Shown: positions 21,933-35,489 of the stretch, one piece after another | Layout: the number at the start of each line of letters is the position of its first letter | How positions within the stretch are numbered: position 1 is the stretch's first letter | NCBI RefSeq assembly: GCF_051014685.1 | Contig: NW_027479538.1 | Location: forward strand, 38,602 to 102,601 | Length of the DNA: 64,000 nucleotides | Reading direction: 5' to 3' | Source of the DNA: Ptiloglossa arizonensis | Taxonomy: Eukaryota; Arthropoda; Insecta; Hymenoptera; Colletidae | Program-made: the position numbers and the translations under genes | The notes under the pieces: model-generated | What the model was told of the DNA's origin: nothing | What the model saw: the letters and a program-made list of their open reading frames with translations, nothing else | The model's database searches: none

Positions 21933-24660
21933 GGGGGGCTAGTTTCTACTTTCAGATGCAACAGAAACTTTGCGGATTGGTCAATCCGTTCGCGAGATAT
22001 GGCAGTTTTGAGGTAAGAAACGCTTGAAAAACTCCAAATTTTCGCAGTTCTGATGCTCGAAACGAATAACCAAAACGGCCTAGGGGAAAACTACTCATAC
22101 CGTTGTATTGGGGCTAGTTTCTACTTTCAGATGCAACAGAAACTTTGCGGATTGGTCAATCCGTTCGCGAGATATGGAAGTTTTGAGGTAAGAAACGCTT
22201 GAAAAACTCCAAATTTTCGCAGTTCTGATGCTCGAAACGAATAACCAAAACGGCCTAGGGGAAAACTACTCATACCGTTGTAATGGGGCTAGTTTCTACT
22301 TTCAGATGCAACAGAAGAACTTTGCGGATTGGTCAATCCGTTCGCGAGATATGGCAGTTTTGAGGTAAGAAACGCTTGAGAAACTCCAAATTTTCGCAGT
22401 TCTGATGCTCGAAACGAATAACTAGAACGGCCTAGGGGAAAACTACTCATACCGTTGTAATGGGGCTAGTTTCTACTTTCAGATGCAACAGAAACTTTGC
22501 GGATTGGTCATCCGTTCGCGAGATATGGCAGTTTAGGTAAGAAACGCTTGAGAAACTCCAAATTTTCGCAGTTCTGATGCTCGAAACGAATAACTAGAAC
22601 GCCTAGGGGAAAACTACTCATACCGTTGTAATGGGGCGAATTTCTACTTTCAGATGCAACAGAAACTTTGCGGATTGGTCAATCCGTTCGCGAGATATGG
22701 CAGTTTTGAGGTAAGAAACGCTTGAAAAACTCCAAATTTTCGCAGTTCTGATGCTCGAAACGAATAACAAAACGGCCTAGGGGAAAACTACTCATACCGT
22801 TGTAATGGGGCTAGTTTCTACTTTCAGATGCAACAGAAACTTTGCGGATTGGTCAATCCGTTCGCGAGATATGGCAGTTTTGAGGTAAGAAACGCTTGAG
22901 AAACTCCAAATTTTCGCAGTTCTGATGCTCGAAACGAATAACTAGAACGGCCTAGGGGAAAACTACTCATACAGTTGTAATGGGTCGAGTTTCTACTTTC
23001 AGATGCAACAGAAACTTGCGGATTGGTCAATCCGTTCGCGAGATATGGCAGTTTTGAGGTAAGAAACGCTTGAGAAACTCCAAATTTTCGCAGTTCTGAT
23101 GCTCGAAACGAATAACTAGAACGGCCTAGGGGAAAACTACTCATACCGTTGTAATGGGGCTAGTTTCTACTTTCAGATGCAACAGAAACTTTGCGGATTG
23201 GTCAATCCGTTCGCGAGATATGGCAGTTTTGAGGTAAGAAACGCTTGAGAAACTCCAAATTTTCGCAGTTCTGATGCTCGAAACGAATAACTAGAACGGC
23301 CTAGGGGAAAACTACTCATACCGTTGTAATGGGTCGAGTTTCTACTTTCAGATGCAACAGAAACTTTGCGGATTGGTCAATCCGTTCGCGAGATATGGCA
23401 GTTTTGAGGTAAGAAAGGCTTGAAAAACTCCAAATTTTCGCAGTTCTGATGCTCGAAACGAATAACCAAAACGGCCTAGGGGAAAACTACTCATACCGTT
23501 GTATTGGGCTAGTTTCTACTTTCAGATGCTACAGAAACGTTGCGGATTGGTCAATCCGTTCGCGAGATATGGCAGTTTTGAGGTAAGAAACGCTTGAAAA
23601 ACTCCAAATTTTCGCAGTTCTGATGCTCGAAACGAATAACCAAAACGGCCTAGGGGAAAACTACTCATACCGTTGTATTGGGGCTAGTTTCTACTTTCAG
23701 ATGCAACAGAAACTTTGCGGATTGGTCAATCCGTTCGCGAGATATGGCAGTTTTGAGGTAAGAAACGCTTGAAAAACTCCAAATTTTCGCAGTTCTGATG
23801 CTCGAAACGAATAACCAAAACGGCCTAGGGGAAAACTACTCATACCGTTGTATTGGGGCTAGTTTCTACTTTCAGATGCAACAGAAACTTTGCGGATTGG
23901 TCAATCCGTTCGCGAGATATGGAAGTTTTGAGGTAAGAAACGCTTGAAAAACTCCAAATTTTCGCAGTTCTGATGCTCGAAACGAATAACCAAAACGGCC
24001 TAGGGGAAAACTACTCATACCGTTGTAATGGGGCTAGTTTCTACTTTCAGATGCAACAGAAACTTTGCGGATTGGTCAATCCGTTCGCGAGATATGGCAG
24101 TTTTGAGGTAAGAAACGCTTGAGAAACTCCAAATTTTCGCAGTTCTGATGCTCGAAACGAATAACTAGAACGGCCTAGGGGAAAACTACTCATACCGTTG
24201 TAATGGGGCTAGTTTCTACTTTCAGATGCAACAGAAACTTTGCGGATTGGTCAATCCGTTCGCGAGATATGGAAGTTTTGAGGTAAGAAACGCTTGAAAA
24301 CTCCAAATTTTCGCAGTTCTGATGCTCGAAACGAATAACCAAAACGGCCTAGGGGAAAACTACTCATACCGTTGTAATGGGGCTAGTTTCTACTTTCAGA
24401 TGCAACAGAAACTTTGCGGATTGGTCAATCCGTTCGCGAGATATGGCAGTTTTGAGGTAAGAAACGCTTGAGAAACTCCAAATTTTCGCAGTTCTGATGC
24501 TCGAAACGAATAACTAGAACGGCCTAGGGGAAAACTACTCATACGTTGTAATGGGGCTAGTTTCTACTTTCAGATGCAACAGAAACTTTGCGGATTGGTC
24601 AATCCGTTCGCGAGATATGGCAGTTTTGAGGTAAGAAACGCTTGAGAAACTCCAAATTTC
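21933..24660 (+). repeat. Indel-rich boundary segment
   Basis: Eleven length changes are packed into 2.7 kb: GGGGGGCT (+2, 21,933), ACAGAAGAAC (+3, 22,316), GGTCATCC (-1), GTTTAGGT (-2), GAACGCC (-1), AATAACAAAACGG (-1), AAACTTGCGG (-1), GTATTGGGCT (-1, 23,503), GAAAACTCC (-1), CATACGTTG (-1) and CCAAATTTCGC (-1, 24,655). Their net effect of -6 explains the phase shift exactly. The monomer repertoire changes here: GTATTGG, GGAAGTTTT, CGAATTT and GGGTCGAG variants appear and the A-G types disappear. It may be an assembly join or a true rearrangement boundary. Confidence 0.75.
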
Positions 24661-27600
24661 GCAGTTCTGATGCTCGAAACGAATAACTAGAACGGCCTAG
24701 GGGAAAACTACTCATACCGTTGTAATGGGGCGAATTTCTACTTTCAGATGCAACAGAAACTTTGCGGATTGGTCAATCCGTTCGCGAGATATGGCAGTTT
24801 TGAGGTAAGAAACGCTTGAAAAACTCCAAATTTTCGCAGTTCTGATGCTCGAAACGAATAACCAAAACGGCCTAGGGGAAAACTACTCATACCGTTGTAA
24901 TGGGGCTAGTTTCTACTTTCAGATGCAACAGAAACTTTGCGGATTGGTCAATCCGTTCGCGAGATATGGCAGTTTTGAGGTAAGAAACGCTTGAAAAACT
25001 CCAAATTTTCGCAGTTCTGATGCTCGAAACGAATAACTAGAACGGCCTAGGGGAAAACTACTCATACCGTTGTAATGGGGCCAGTTTCTACTTTCAGATG
25101 CAACAGAAACTTTGCGGATTGGTCAATCCGTTCGCGAGATATGGCAGTTTTGAGGTAAGAAACGCTTGAAAAACTCCAAATTTTCGCAGTTCTGATGCTC
25201 GAAACGAATAACCAAAACGGCCTAGGGGAAAACTACTCATACCGTTGTAATGGGGCTAGTTTCTACTTTCAGATGCAACAGAAACTTTGCGGATTGGTCA
25301 ATCCGTTCGCGAGATATGGCAGTTTTGAGGTAAGAAACGCTTGAGAAACTCCAAATTTTCGCAGTTCTGATGCTCGAAACGAATAACTGGAACGGCCTAG
25401 GGGAAAACTACTCATACCGTTGTAATGGGGCCAGTTTCTACTTTCAGATGCAACAGAAACTTTGCGGATTGGTCAATCCGTTCGCGAGATATGGCAGTTT
25501 TGAGGTAAGAAACGCTTGAGAAACTCCTAATTTTCGCAGTTCTGATGCTCGAAACGAATAACTAGAACGGCCTAGGGGAAAACTACTCATACCGTTGTAA
25601 TGGGGCCAGTTTCTACTTTCAGATGCAACAGAAACTTTGCGGATTGGTCAATCCGTTCGCGAGATATGGCATTTTTGAGGTAAGAAACGCTTGAAAAACT
25701 CCAAATTTTCGCAGTTCTGATGCTCGAAACGAATAACCAAAACGGCCTAGGGGAAGACTACTCATATCGTTGTAATGGGGCTAGTTTCTACTTTCAGATG
25801 CAACAGAAACTTTGCGGATTGGTCAATCCGTTCGCGAGATATGGCAGTTTTGAGGTAAGAAACGCTTGAAAAACTCCAAATTTTCGCAGTTCTGATGCTC
25901 GAAACGAATAACCAAAACGGCCTAGGGGAAAACTACTCATACCGTTGTATTGGGGCTAGTTTCTACTTTCAGATGCTACAGAAACTTTGCGGATTGGTCA
26001 ATCCGTTCGCGAGATATGGCAGTTTTGAGGTAAGAAACGCTTGAAAAACTCCAAATTTTCGCAGTTCTGATGCTCGAAACGAATAACCAAAACGGCCTAG
26101 GGGAAAACTACTCATACCGTTGTATTGGGGCTAGTTTCTACTTTCAGATGCAACAGAAACTTTGCGGATTGGTCAATCCGTTCGCGAGATATGGCAGTTT
26201 TGAGGTAAGAAACGCTTGAAAAACTCCAAATTTTCGCAGTTCTGATGCTCGAAACGAATAACCAAAACGGCCTAGGGGAAAACTACTCATACCGTTGTAT
26301 TGGGGCTAGTTTCTACTTTCAGATGCAACAGAAACTTTGCGGATTGGTCAATCCGTTCGCGAGATATGGCAGTTTTGAGGTAAGAAACGCTTGAAAAACT
26401 CCAAATTTTCGCAGTTCTGATGCTCGAAACGAATAACCAAAACGGCCTAGGGGAAAACTACTCATACCGTTGTAATGGGGCTAGTTTCTACTTTCAGATG
26501 CAACAGAAACTTTGCGGATTGGTCAATCCGTTCGCGAGATATGGCAGTTTTGAGGTAAGAAACGCTTGAGAAACTCCAAATTTTCGCAGTTCTGATGCTC
26601 GAAACGAATAACTAGAACGGCCTAGGGGAAAACTACTCATACCGTTGTAATGGGGCGAATTTCTACTTTCAGATGCAACAGAAACTTTGCGGATTGGTCA
26701 ATCCGTTCGCGAGATATGGCAGTTTTGAGGTAAGAAACGCTTGAAAAACTCCAAATTTTCGCAGTTCTGATGCTCGAAACGAATAACCAAAACGGCCTAG
26801 GGGAAAACTACTCATACCGTTGTAATGGGGCTAGTTTCTACTTTCAGATGCAACAGAAACTTTGCGGATTGGTCAATCCGTTCGCGAGATATGGCAGTTT
26901 TGAGGTAAGAAACGCTTGAAAAACTCCAAATTTTCGCAGTTCTGATGCTCGAAACGAATAACTAGAACGGCCTAGGGGAAAACTACTCATACCGTTGTAA
27001 TGGGGCCAGTTTCTACTTTCAGATGCAACAGAAACTTTGCGGATTGGTCAATCCGTTCGCGAGATATGGCAGTTTTGAGGTAAGAAACGCTTGAGAAACT
27101 CCAAATTTTCGCAGTTCTGATGCTCGAAACGAATAACTCGAACGGCCTAGGGGAAAACTACTCATACCGTTGTAATGGGGCGAATTTCTACTTTCAGATG
27201 CAACAGAAACTTTGCGGATTGGTCAATCCGTTCGCGAGATATGGCAGTTTTGAGGTAAGAAACGCTTGAAAAACTCCAAATTTTCGCAGTTCTGATGCTC
27301 GAAACGAATAACCAAAACGGCCTAGGGGAAAACTACTCATACCGTTGTAATGGGGCTAGTTTCTACTTTCAGATGCAACAGAAACTTTGCGGATTGGTCA
27401 ATCCGTTCGCGAGATATGGCAGTTTTGAGGTAAGAAACGCTTGAAAAACTCCAAATTTTCGCAGTTCTGATGCTCGAAACGAATAACCAAAACGGCCTAG
27501 GGGAAAACTACTCATACCGTTGTAATGGGGCTAGTTTCTACTTTCAGCTGCAACAGAAACTTTGGGGATTGGTCAATCCGTTCGCGCGATATGGCAGTTT

Positions 27601-28318
27601 TGAGGTAAGAAACGCTTGAAAAACTCCAAATTTTCGCAGTTCTGATGCTCGAAACTAATAACCAAAACGGCCTAGGGGAAAACTACTCATACCTTTGTAA
27701 TGGGGCTAGTTTCTACTTTCAGATGCAACAGAAACTTTGCGGATTGGTCAATCCGTTCGCGAGATATGGCAGTTTTGAGGTAAGAAACGCTTGAAAAACT
27801 CCAAATTTTCGCAGTTCTGATGCTCGAAACGAATAACTCGAACGGCCTAGGGGAAAACTACTCATACCGTTGTAATGGGGCCAGTTTCTACTTTCAGATG
27901 CAACAGAAACTTTGCGGATTGGTCAATCCGTTCGCGAGATATGGCAGTTTTGATGTAAGAAACGCTTGAAAAACTCCAAATTTTCGCAGTTCTGATGCTC
28001 GAAACGAATAACCAAAACGGCCTAGGGGAAAACTACTCATACCGTTGTATTGGGGCTAGTTTCTACTTTCAGATGCAACAGAAACTTTGCGGATTGGTCA
28101 ATCCGTTCGCGAGATATGGCAGTTTTGAGGTAAGAAACGCTTGAAAAACTCCAAATTTTCGCAGTTCTGATGCTCGAAACGAATAACTAGAACGGCCTAG
28201 GGGAAAACTACTCATACCGTTGTAATGGGGCGAGTTTCTACTTTCAGATGCAACAGAAACTTTGCGGATTGGTCAATCCGTTCGCGAGATATGGCAGTTT
28301 TGAGGTAAGAAACGCTTG
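23248..28318 (+). repeat. Large tandem duplication, copy 1 (29 monomers)
   Basis: This copy is matched by 28,319-33,043. Shared private markers in order include GGGTCGAG followed by AAGAAAGGC (23,413), GTATTGG with GATGCTACAG and AACGTTGCGG, GGAAGTTTT (23,921), GGCATTTTTGAGG (25,671), CATATCG, ACTCGAACGG, TTCGCGCGAT (27,581), GAAACTAATAACC, CATACCTTTG and TTTTGATGTAAG. It has two monomers more than copy 2 and four single-base deletions in its first part, giving 5,071 bp. Private changes include TTCAGCTGC (27,547) and CTTTGGGGATT. Confidence 0.85.
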
Positions 28319-31300
28319 AGAAACTCCAAATTTTCGCAGTTCTGATGCTCGAAACGAATAACTAGAACGGCCTAGGGGAAAACTACTCATACCGTTGTAA
28401 TGGGTCGAGTTTCTACTTTCAGATGCAACAGAAACTTTGCGGATTGGTCAATCCGTTCGCGAGATATGGCAGTTTTGAGGTAAGAAAGGCTTGAAAAACT
28501 CCAAATTTTCGCAGTTCTGATGCTCGAAACGAATAACCAAAACGGCCTAGGGGAAAACTACTCATACCGTTGTATTGGGGCTAGTTTCTACTTTCAGATG
28601 CTACAGAAACGTTGCGGATTGGTCAATCCGTTCGCGAGATATGGCAGTTTTGAGGTAAGAAACGCTTGAAAAACTCCAAATTTTCGCAGTTCTGATGCTC
28701 GAAACGAATAACCAAAACGGCCTAGGGGAAAACTACTCATACCGTTGTATTGGGGCTAGTTTCTACTTTCAGATGCAACAGAAACTTTGCGGATTGGTCA
28801 ATCCGTTCGCGAGATATGGCAGTTTTGAGGTAAGAAACGCTTGAAAAACTCCAAATTTTCGCAGTTCTGATGCTCGAAACGAATAACCAAAACGGCCTAG
28901 GGGAAAACTACTCATACCGTTGTATTGGGGCTAGTTTCTACTTTCAGATGCAACAGAAACTTTGCGGATTGGTCAATCCGTTCGCGAGATATGGAAGTTT
29001 TGAGGTAAGAAACGCTTGAAAAACTCCAAATTTTCGCAGTTCTGATGCTCGAAACGAATAACCAAAACGGCCTAGGGGAAAACTACTCATACCGTTGTAA
29101 TGGGGCTAGTTTCTACTTTCAGATGCAACAGAAACTTTGCGGATTGGTCAATCCGTTCGCGAGATATGGCAGTTTTGAGGTAAGAAACGCTTGAGAAACT
29201 CCAAATTTTCGCAGTTCTGATGCTCGAAACGAATAACTAGAACGGCCTAGGGGAAAACTACTCATACCGTTGTAATGGGGCTAGTTTCTACTTTCAGATG
29301 CAACAGAAACTTTGCGGATTGGTCAATCCGTTCGCGAGATATGGCAGTTTTGAGGTAAGAAACGCTTGAGAAACTCCAAATTTTCGCAGTTCTGATGCTC
29401 GAAACGAATAACTAGAACGGCCTAGGGGAAAACTACTCATACCGTTGTAATGGGGCGAATTTCTACTTTCAGATGCAACAGAAACTTTGCGGATTGGTCA
29501 ATCCGTTCGCGAGATATGGCAGTTTTGAGGTAAGAAACGCTTGAAAAACTCCAAATTTTCGCAGTTCTGATGCTCGAAACGAATAACCAAAACGGCCTAG
29601 GGGAAAACTACTCATACCGTTGTAATGGGGCTAGTTTCTACTTTCAGATGCAACAGAAACTTTGCGGATTGGTCAATCCGTTCGCGAGATATGGCAGTTT
29701 TGAGGTAAGAAACGCTTGAAAAACTCCAAATTTTCGCAGTTCTGATGCTCGAAACGAATAACTAGAACGGCCTAGGGGAAAACTACTCATACCGTTGTAA
29801 TGGGGCCAGTTTCTACTTTCAGATGCAACAGAAACTTTGCGGATTGGTCAATCCGTTCGCGAGATATGGCAGTTTTGAGGTAAGAAACGCTTGAAAAACT
29901 CCAAATTTTCGCAGTTCTGATGCTCGAAACGAATAACCAAAACGGCCTAGGGGAAAACTACTCATACCGTTGTAATGGGGCTAGTTTCTACTTTCAGATG
30001 CAACAGAAACTTTGCGGATTGGTCAATCCGTTCGCGAGATATGGCAGTTTTGAGGTAAGAAACGCTTGAGAAACTCCAAATTTTCGCAGTTCTGATGCTC
30101 GAAACGAATAACTAGAACGGCCTAGGGGAAAACTACTCATACCGTTGTAATGGGGCCAGTTTCTACTTTCAGATGCAACAGAAACTTTGCGGATTGGTCA
30201 ATCCGTTCGCGAGATATGGCAGTTTTGAGGTAAGAAACGCTTGAGAAACTCCTAATTTTCGCAGTTCTGATGCTCGAAACGAATAACTAGAACGGCCTAG
30301 GGGAAAACTACTCATACCGTTGTAATGGGGCCAGTTTCTACTTTCAGATGCAACAGAAACTTTGCGGATTGGTCAATCCGTTCGCGAGATATGGCATTTT
30401 TGAGGTAAGAAACGCTTGAAAAACTCCAAATTTTCGCAGTTCTGATGCTCGAAACGAATAACCAAAACGGCCTAGGGGAAAACTACTCATATCGTTGTAA
30501 TGGGGCTAGTTTCTACTTTCAGATGCAACAGAAACTTTGCGGATTGGTCAATCCGTTCGCGAGATATGGCAGTTTTGAGGTAAGAAACGCTTGAAAAACT
30601 CCAAATTTTCGCAGTTCTGATGCTCGAAACGAATAACCAAAACGGCCTAGGGGAAAACTACTCATACCGTTGTATTGGGGCTAGTTTCTACTTTCAGATG
30701 CTACAGAAACTTTGCGGATTGGTCAATCCGTTCGCGAGATATGGCAGTTTTGAGGTAAGAAACGCTTGAAAAACTCCAAATTTTCGCAGTTCTGATGCTC
30801 GAAACGAATAACCAAAACGGCCTAGGGGAAAACTACTCATACCGTTGTATTGGGGCTAGTTTCTACTTTCAGATGCAACAGAAACTTTGCGGATTGGTCA
30901 ATCCGTTCGCGAGATATGGCAGTTTTGAGGTAAGAAACGCTTGAAAAACTCCAAATTTTCGCAGTTCTGATGCTCGAAACGAATAACCAAAACGGCCTAG
31001 GGGAAAACTACTCATACCGTTGTATTGGGGCTAGTTTCTACTTTCAGATGCAACAGAAACTTTGCGGATTGGTCAATCCGTTCGCGAGATATGGCAGTTT
31101 TGAGGTAAGAAACGCTTGAAAAACTCCAAATTTTCGCAGTTCTGATGCTCGAAACGAATAACCAAAACGGCCTAGGGGAAAACTACTCATACCGTTGTAA
31201 TGGGGCTAGTTTCTACTTTCAGATGCAACAGAAACTTTGCGGATTGGTCAATCCGTTCGCGAGATATGGCAGTTTTGAGGTAAGAAACGCTTGAGAAACT

Positions 31301-33043
31301 CCAAATTTTCGCAGTTCTGATGCTCGAAACGAATAACTAGAACGGCCTAGGGGAAAACTACTCATACCGTTGTAATGGGGCGAATTTCTACTTTCAGATG
31401 CAACAGAAACTTTGCGGATTGGTCAATCCGTTCGCGAGATATGGCAGTTTTGAGGTAAGAAACGCTTGAAAAACTCCAAATTTTCGCAGTTCTGATGCTC
31501 GAAACGAATAACCAAAACGGCCTAGGGGAAAACTACTCATACCGTTGTAATGGGGCTAGTTTCTACTTTCAGATGCAACAGAAACTTTGCGGATTGGTCA
31601 ATCCGTTCGCGAGATATGGCAGTTTTGAGGTAAGAAACGCTTGAAAAACTCCAAATTTTCGCAGTTCTGATGCTCGAAACGAATAACTAGAACGGCCTAG
31701 GGGAAAACTACTCATACCGTTGTAATGGGGCCAGTTTCTACTTTCAGATGCAACAGAAACTTTGCGGATTGGTCAATCCGTTCGCGAGATATGGCAGTTT
31801 TGAGGTAAGAAACGCTTGAGAAACTCCAAATTTTCGCAGTTCTGATGCTCGAAACGAATAACTCGAACGGCCTAGGGGAAAACTACTCATACCGTTGTAA
31901 TGGGGCGAATTTCTACTTTCAGATGCAACAGAAACTTTGCGGATTGGTCAATCCGTTCGCGAGATATGGCAGTTTTGAGGTAAGAAACGCTTGAAAAACT
32001 CCAAATTTTCGCAGTTCTGATGCTCGAAACGAATAACCAAAACGGCCTAGGGGAAAACTACTCATACCGTTGTAATGGGGCTAGTTTCTACTTTCAGATG
32101 CAACAGAAACTTTGCGGATTGGTCAATCCGTTCGCGAGATATGGCAGTTTTGAGGTAAGAAACGCTTGAAAAACTCCAAATTTTCGCAGTTCTGATGCTC
32201 GAAACGAATAACCAAAACGGCCTAGGGGAAAACTACTCATACCGTTGTAATGGGGCTAGTTTCTACTTTCAGATGCAACAGAAACTTTGCGGATTGGTCA
32301 ATCCGTTCGCGCGATATGGCAGTTTTGAGGTAAGAAACGCTTGAAAAACTCCAAATTTTCGCAGTTCTGATGCTCGAAACTAATAACCAAAACGGCCTAG
32401 GGGAAAACTACTCATACCTTTGTAATGGGGCTAGTTTCTACTTTCAGATGCAACAGAAACTTTGCGGATTGGTCAATCCGTTCGCGAGATATGGCAGTTT
32501 TGAGGTAAGAAACGCTTGAAAAACTCCAAATTTTCGCAGTTCTGATGCTCGAAACGAATAACTCGAACGGCCTAGGGGAAAACTACTCATACCGTTGTAA
32601 TGGGGCCAGTTTCTACTTTCAGATGCAACAGAAACTTTGCGGATTGGTCAATCCGTTCGCGAGATATGGCAGTTTTGATGTAAGAAACGCTTGAAAAACT
32701 CCAAATTTTCGCAGTTCTGATGCTCGAAACGAATAACCAAAACGGCCTAGGGGAAAACTACTCATACCGTTGTATTGGGGCTAGTTTCTACTTTCAGATG
32801 CAACAGAAACTTTGCGGATTGGTCAATCCGTTCGCGAGATATGGCAGTTTTGAGGTAAGAAACGCTTGAAAAACTCCAAATTTTCGCAGTTCTGATGCTC
32901 GAAACGAATAACTAGAACGGCCTAGGGGAAAACTACTCATACCGTTGTAATGGGGCGAGTTTCTACTTTCAGATGCAACAGAAACTTTGCGGATTGGTCA
33001 ATCCGTTCGCGAGATATGGCAGTTTTGAGGTAAGAAACGCTTG
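28319..33043 (+). repeat. Large tandem duplication, copy 2 (27 monomers)
   Basis: This is the second copy of the block at 23,248-28,318, immediately adjoining it. AAGAAAGGC falls at 28,484, GGAAGTTTT at 28,993, GGCATTTTTGAGG at 30,396 and TTCGCGCGAT at 32,306; the last two are exactly 4,725 bp (27 x 175) after their partners. Correspondence stops near 33,043, where this copy continues with GAGAAAATCC and GAACAACTAG. It has no length changes. Confidence 0.85.
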
Positions 33044-33045
33044 AG

Positions 33046-34428
33046 AAAATCCAAATTTTCGCAGTTCTGATGCTCGAAACGAACAACTAGAACGGCCTAG
33101 GGGAAAACTACTCATACCGTTGTAATGGGGCTAGTTTCTACTTTCAGATGCAACAGAAACTTTGCGGATTGGTCAATCCGTTCGCGAGATATGGCAGTTT
33201 TGAGGTAAGAAACGCTTGAAAAACTCCAAATTTTCGCAGTTCTGATGCTCGAAACGAATAACTAGAACGGCCTAGGGGAAAACTACTCATACCGTTGTAA
33301 TGGGGCGAGTTTCTACTTTCAGATGCAACAGAAACTTTGCGGATTGGTCAATCCGTTCGCGAGATATGGCAGTTTTGAGGTAAGAAACGCTTGAGAAACT
33401 CCAAATTTTCGCAGTTCTGATGCTCGAAACGAATAACTAGAACGGCCTAGGGGAAAACTACTCATACCGTTGTAATGGGGCCAGTTTCTACTTTCAGATG
33501 CAACAGAAACTTTGCGGATTGGTCAATCCGTTCGCGAGATATGGCAGTTTTGAGGTAAGAAACGCTTGAGAAACTCCAAATTTTCGCAGTTCTGATGCTC
33601 GAAACGAATAACTCGAACGGCCTAGGGGAAAACTACTCATACCGTTGTAATGGGGCCAGTTTCTACTTTCAGATGCAACAGAAACTTTGCGGATTGGTCA
33701 ATCCGTTCGCGAGATATGGCAGTTTTGAGGTAAGAAACGCTTGAGAAACTCCAAATTTTCGCAGTTCTGATGCTCGAAACGAACAACTAGAACGGCCTAG
33801 GGGAAAACTACTCATACCGTTGTAATGGGGCTAGTTTCTACTTTCAGATGCAACAGAAACTTTGCGGATTGGTCAATCCGTTCGCGAGATATGGCAGTTT
33901 TGAGGTAAGAAACGCTTGAAAAACTCCAAATTTTCGCAGTTCTGATGCTCGAAACGAATAACTAGAACGGCCTAGGGGAAAACTACTCATACCGTTGTAA
34001 TGGGGCGAGTTTCTACTTTCAGATGCAACAGAAACTTTGCGGATTGGTCAATCCGTTCGCGAGATATGGCAGTTTTGAGGTAAGAAACGCTTGAGAAACT
34101 CCAAATTTTCGCAGTTCTGATGCTCGAAACGAATAACTAGAACGGCCTAGGGGAAAACTACTCATACCGTTGTAATGGGGCCAGTTTCTACTTTCAGATG
34201 CAACAGAAACTTTGCGGATTGGTCAATCCGTTCGCGAGATATGGCAGTTTTGAGGTAAGAAACGCTTGAGAAACTCCAAATTTTCGCAGTTCTGATGCTC
34301 GAAACGAATAACTCGAACGGCCTAGGGGAAAACTACTCATACCGTTGTAATGGGGCCAGTTTCTACTTTCAGATGCAACAGAAACTTTGCGGATTGGTCA
34401 ATCCGTTCGCGAGATATGGCAGTTTTGA
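33046..34428 (+). repeat. 700-bp (4-monomer) direct tandem duplication
   Basis: GAACAACTAG occurs at 33,081 and 33,781, exactly four monomers apart. Each is followed by the same series at position 65-68 (CTAG, CGAG, CCAG, CCAG) with ACTCGAACGG in the fourth monomer. The first copy carries GAGAAAATCC where the second has GAGAAACTCC. Similarity ends near 34,428, where TTTTGATGCAAG replaces TTTTGAGGTAAG; that change also removes a stop codon (see the rejected open reading frame). Confidence 0.85.
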
Positions 34429-35489
34429 TGCAAGAAACGCTTGAAAAACTCCAAATTTTTGCAGTTCTGATGCTCGAAACGAATAACCAAAACGGCCTAG
34501 GGGAAAACTACTCATACCGTTGTATTGGGGCTAGTTTCTACTTTCAGATGCAACAGAAACTTTGCGGATTGGTCAATCCGTTCGCGAGATATGGCAGTTT
34601 TGAGGTAAGAAACGCTTGAAAAACTCCAAATTTTCGCAGTTCTGATGCTCGAAACGAATAACCAAAACGGCCTAGGGGAAAACTACTCATACCGTTGTAA
34701 TGGGGCTAGTTTCTACTTTCAGATGCAACAGAAACTTTGCGGATTGGTCAATCCGTTCGCGAGATATGGCAGTTTTGAGGTAAGAAACGCTTGAAAAACT
34801 CCAAATTTTCGCAGTTCTGATGCTCGAAACGAATAACTAGAACGGCCTAGGGGAAAACTACTCATACCGTTGTAATGGGGCGAGCTTCTACTTTCAGATG
34901 CAACAGAAACTTTGCGGATTGGTCAATCCGTTCGCGAGATATGGCAGTTTTGAGGTAAGAAACGCTTGAGAAACTCCAAATTTTCGCAGTTCTGATGCTC
35001 GAAACGAATAACTAGAACGGCCTAGGGGAAAACTACTCATACCGTTGTAATGGGGCGAGTTTCTACTTTCAGATGCAACAGAAACTTTGCGGATTGGTCA
35101 ATCCGTTCGCGAGATATGGCAGTTTTGAGGTAAGAAACGCTTGAAAAACTCCAAATTTTCGCAGTTCTGATGCTCGAAACGAATAACTCGAACGGCCTAG
35201 GGGAAAACTACTCATACCGTTGTAATGGGGCCAGTTTCTACTTTCAGATGCAACAGAAACTTTGCGGATTGTTCAATCCGTTCGCGAGATATGGCAATTT
35301 TGATGTAAGAAACGCTTGAAAAACTCCAAATTTTCGCAGTTCTGATGCTCGAAACGAATAACCAAAACGGCCTAGGGGAAAACTACTCATACCGTTGAAT
35401 TGGGGCTAGTTTCTACTTTCAGATGCAACAGAAACTTTGCGGATTGGTCAATCCGTTCGCGAGATATGGCAGTTTTGAGGTAAGAAACG
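34429..35489 (+). repeat. Satellite linking region with mixed monomer variants
   Basis: Ordinary 175-bp monomers carry GATGTAAG, ACTCGAACGG, GGGGCGAGCTTC and CATACCGTTGAATTGG variants. Private substitutions here are ATTGTTCAATCC in the dyad centre (about 35,271) and GGCAATTTTG (about 35,295). I found no larger duplication of this stretch in the window beyond the general monomer similarity. Confidence 0.75.

Noticed and set aside
22824..23144. 106-residue minus-strand open reading frame with an internally repeated segment
   Set aside because: The frame stays open only because of the GGGTCGAG variant and a single-base deletion (AAACTTGCGG) in the indel-rich segment. The repeated peptide is the monomer itself read twice.
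34350..34619. 89-residue plus-strand open reading frame
   Set aside because: It is opened by a private change from GAGGTAAG to GATGCAAG near 34,428, which removes a TAA stop present in other monomers. It is satellite sequence with no independent support for coding.
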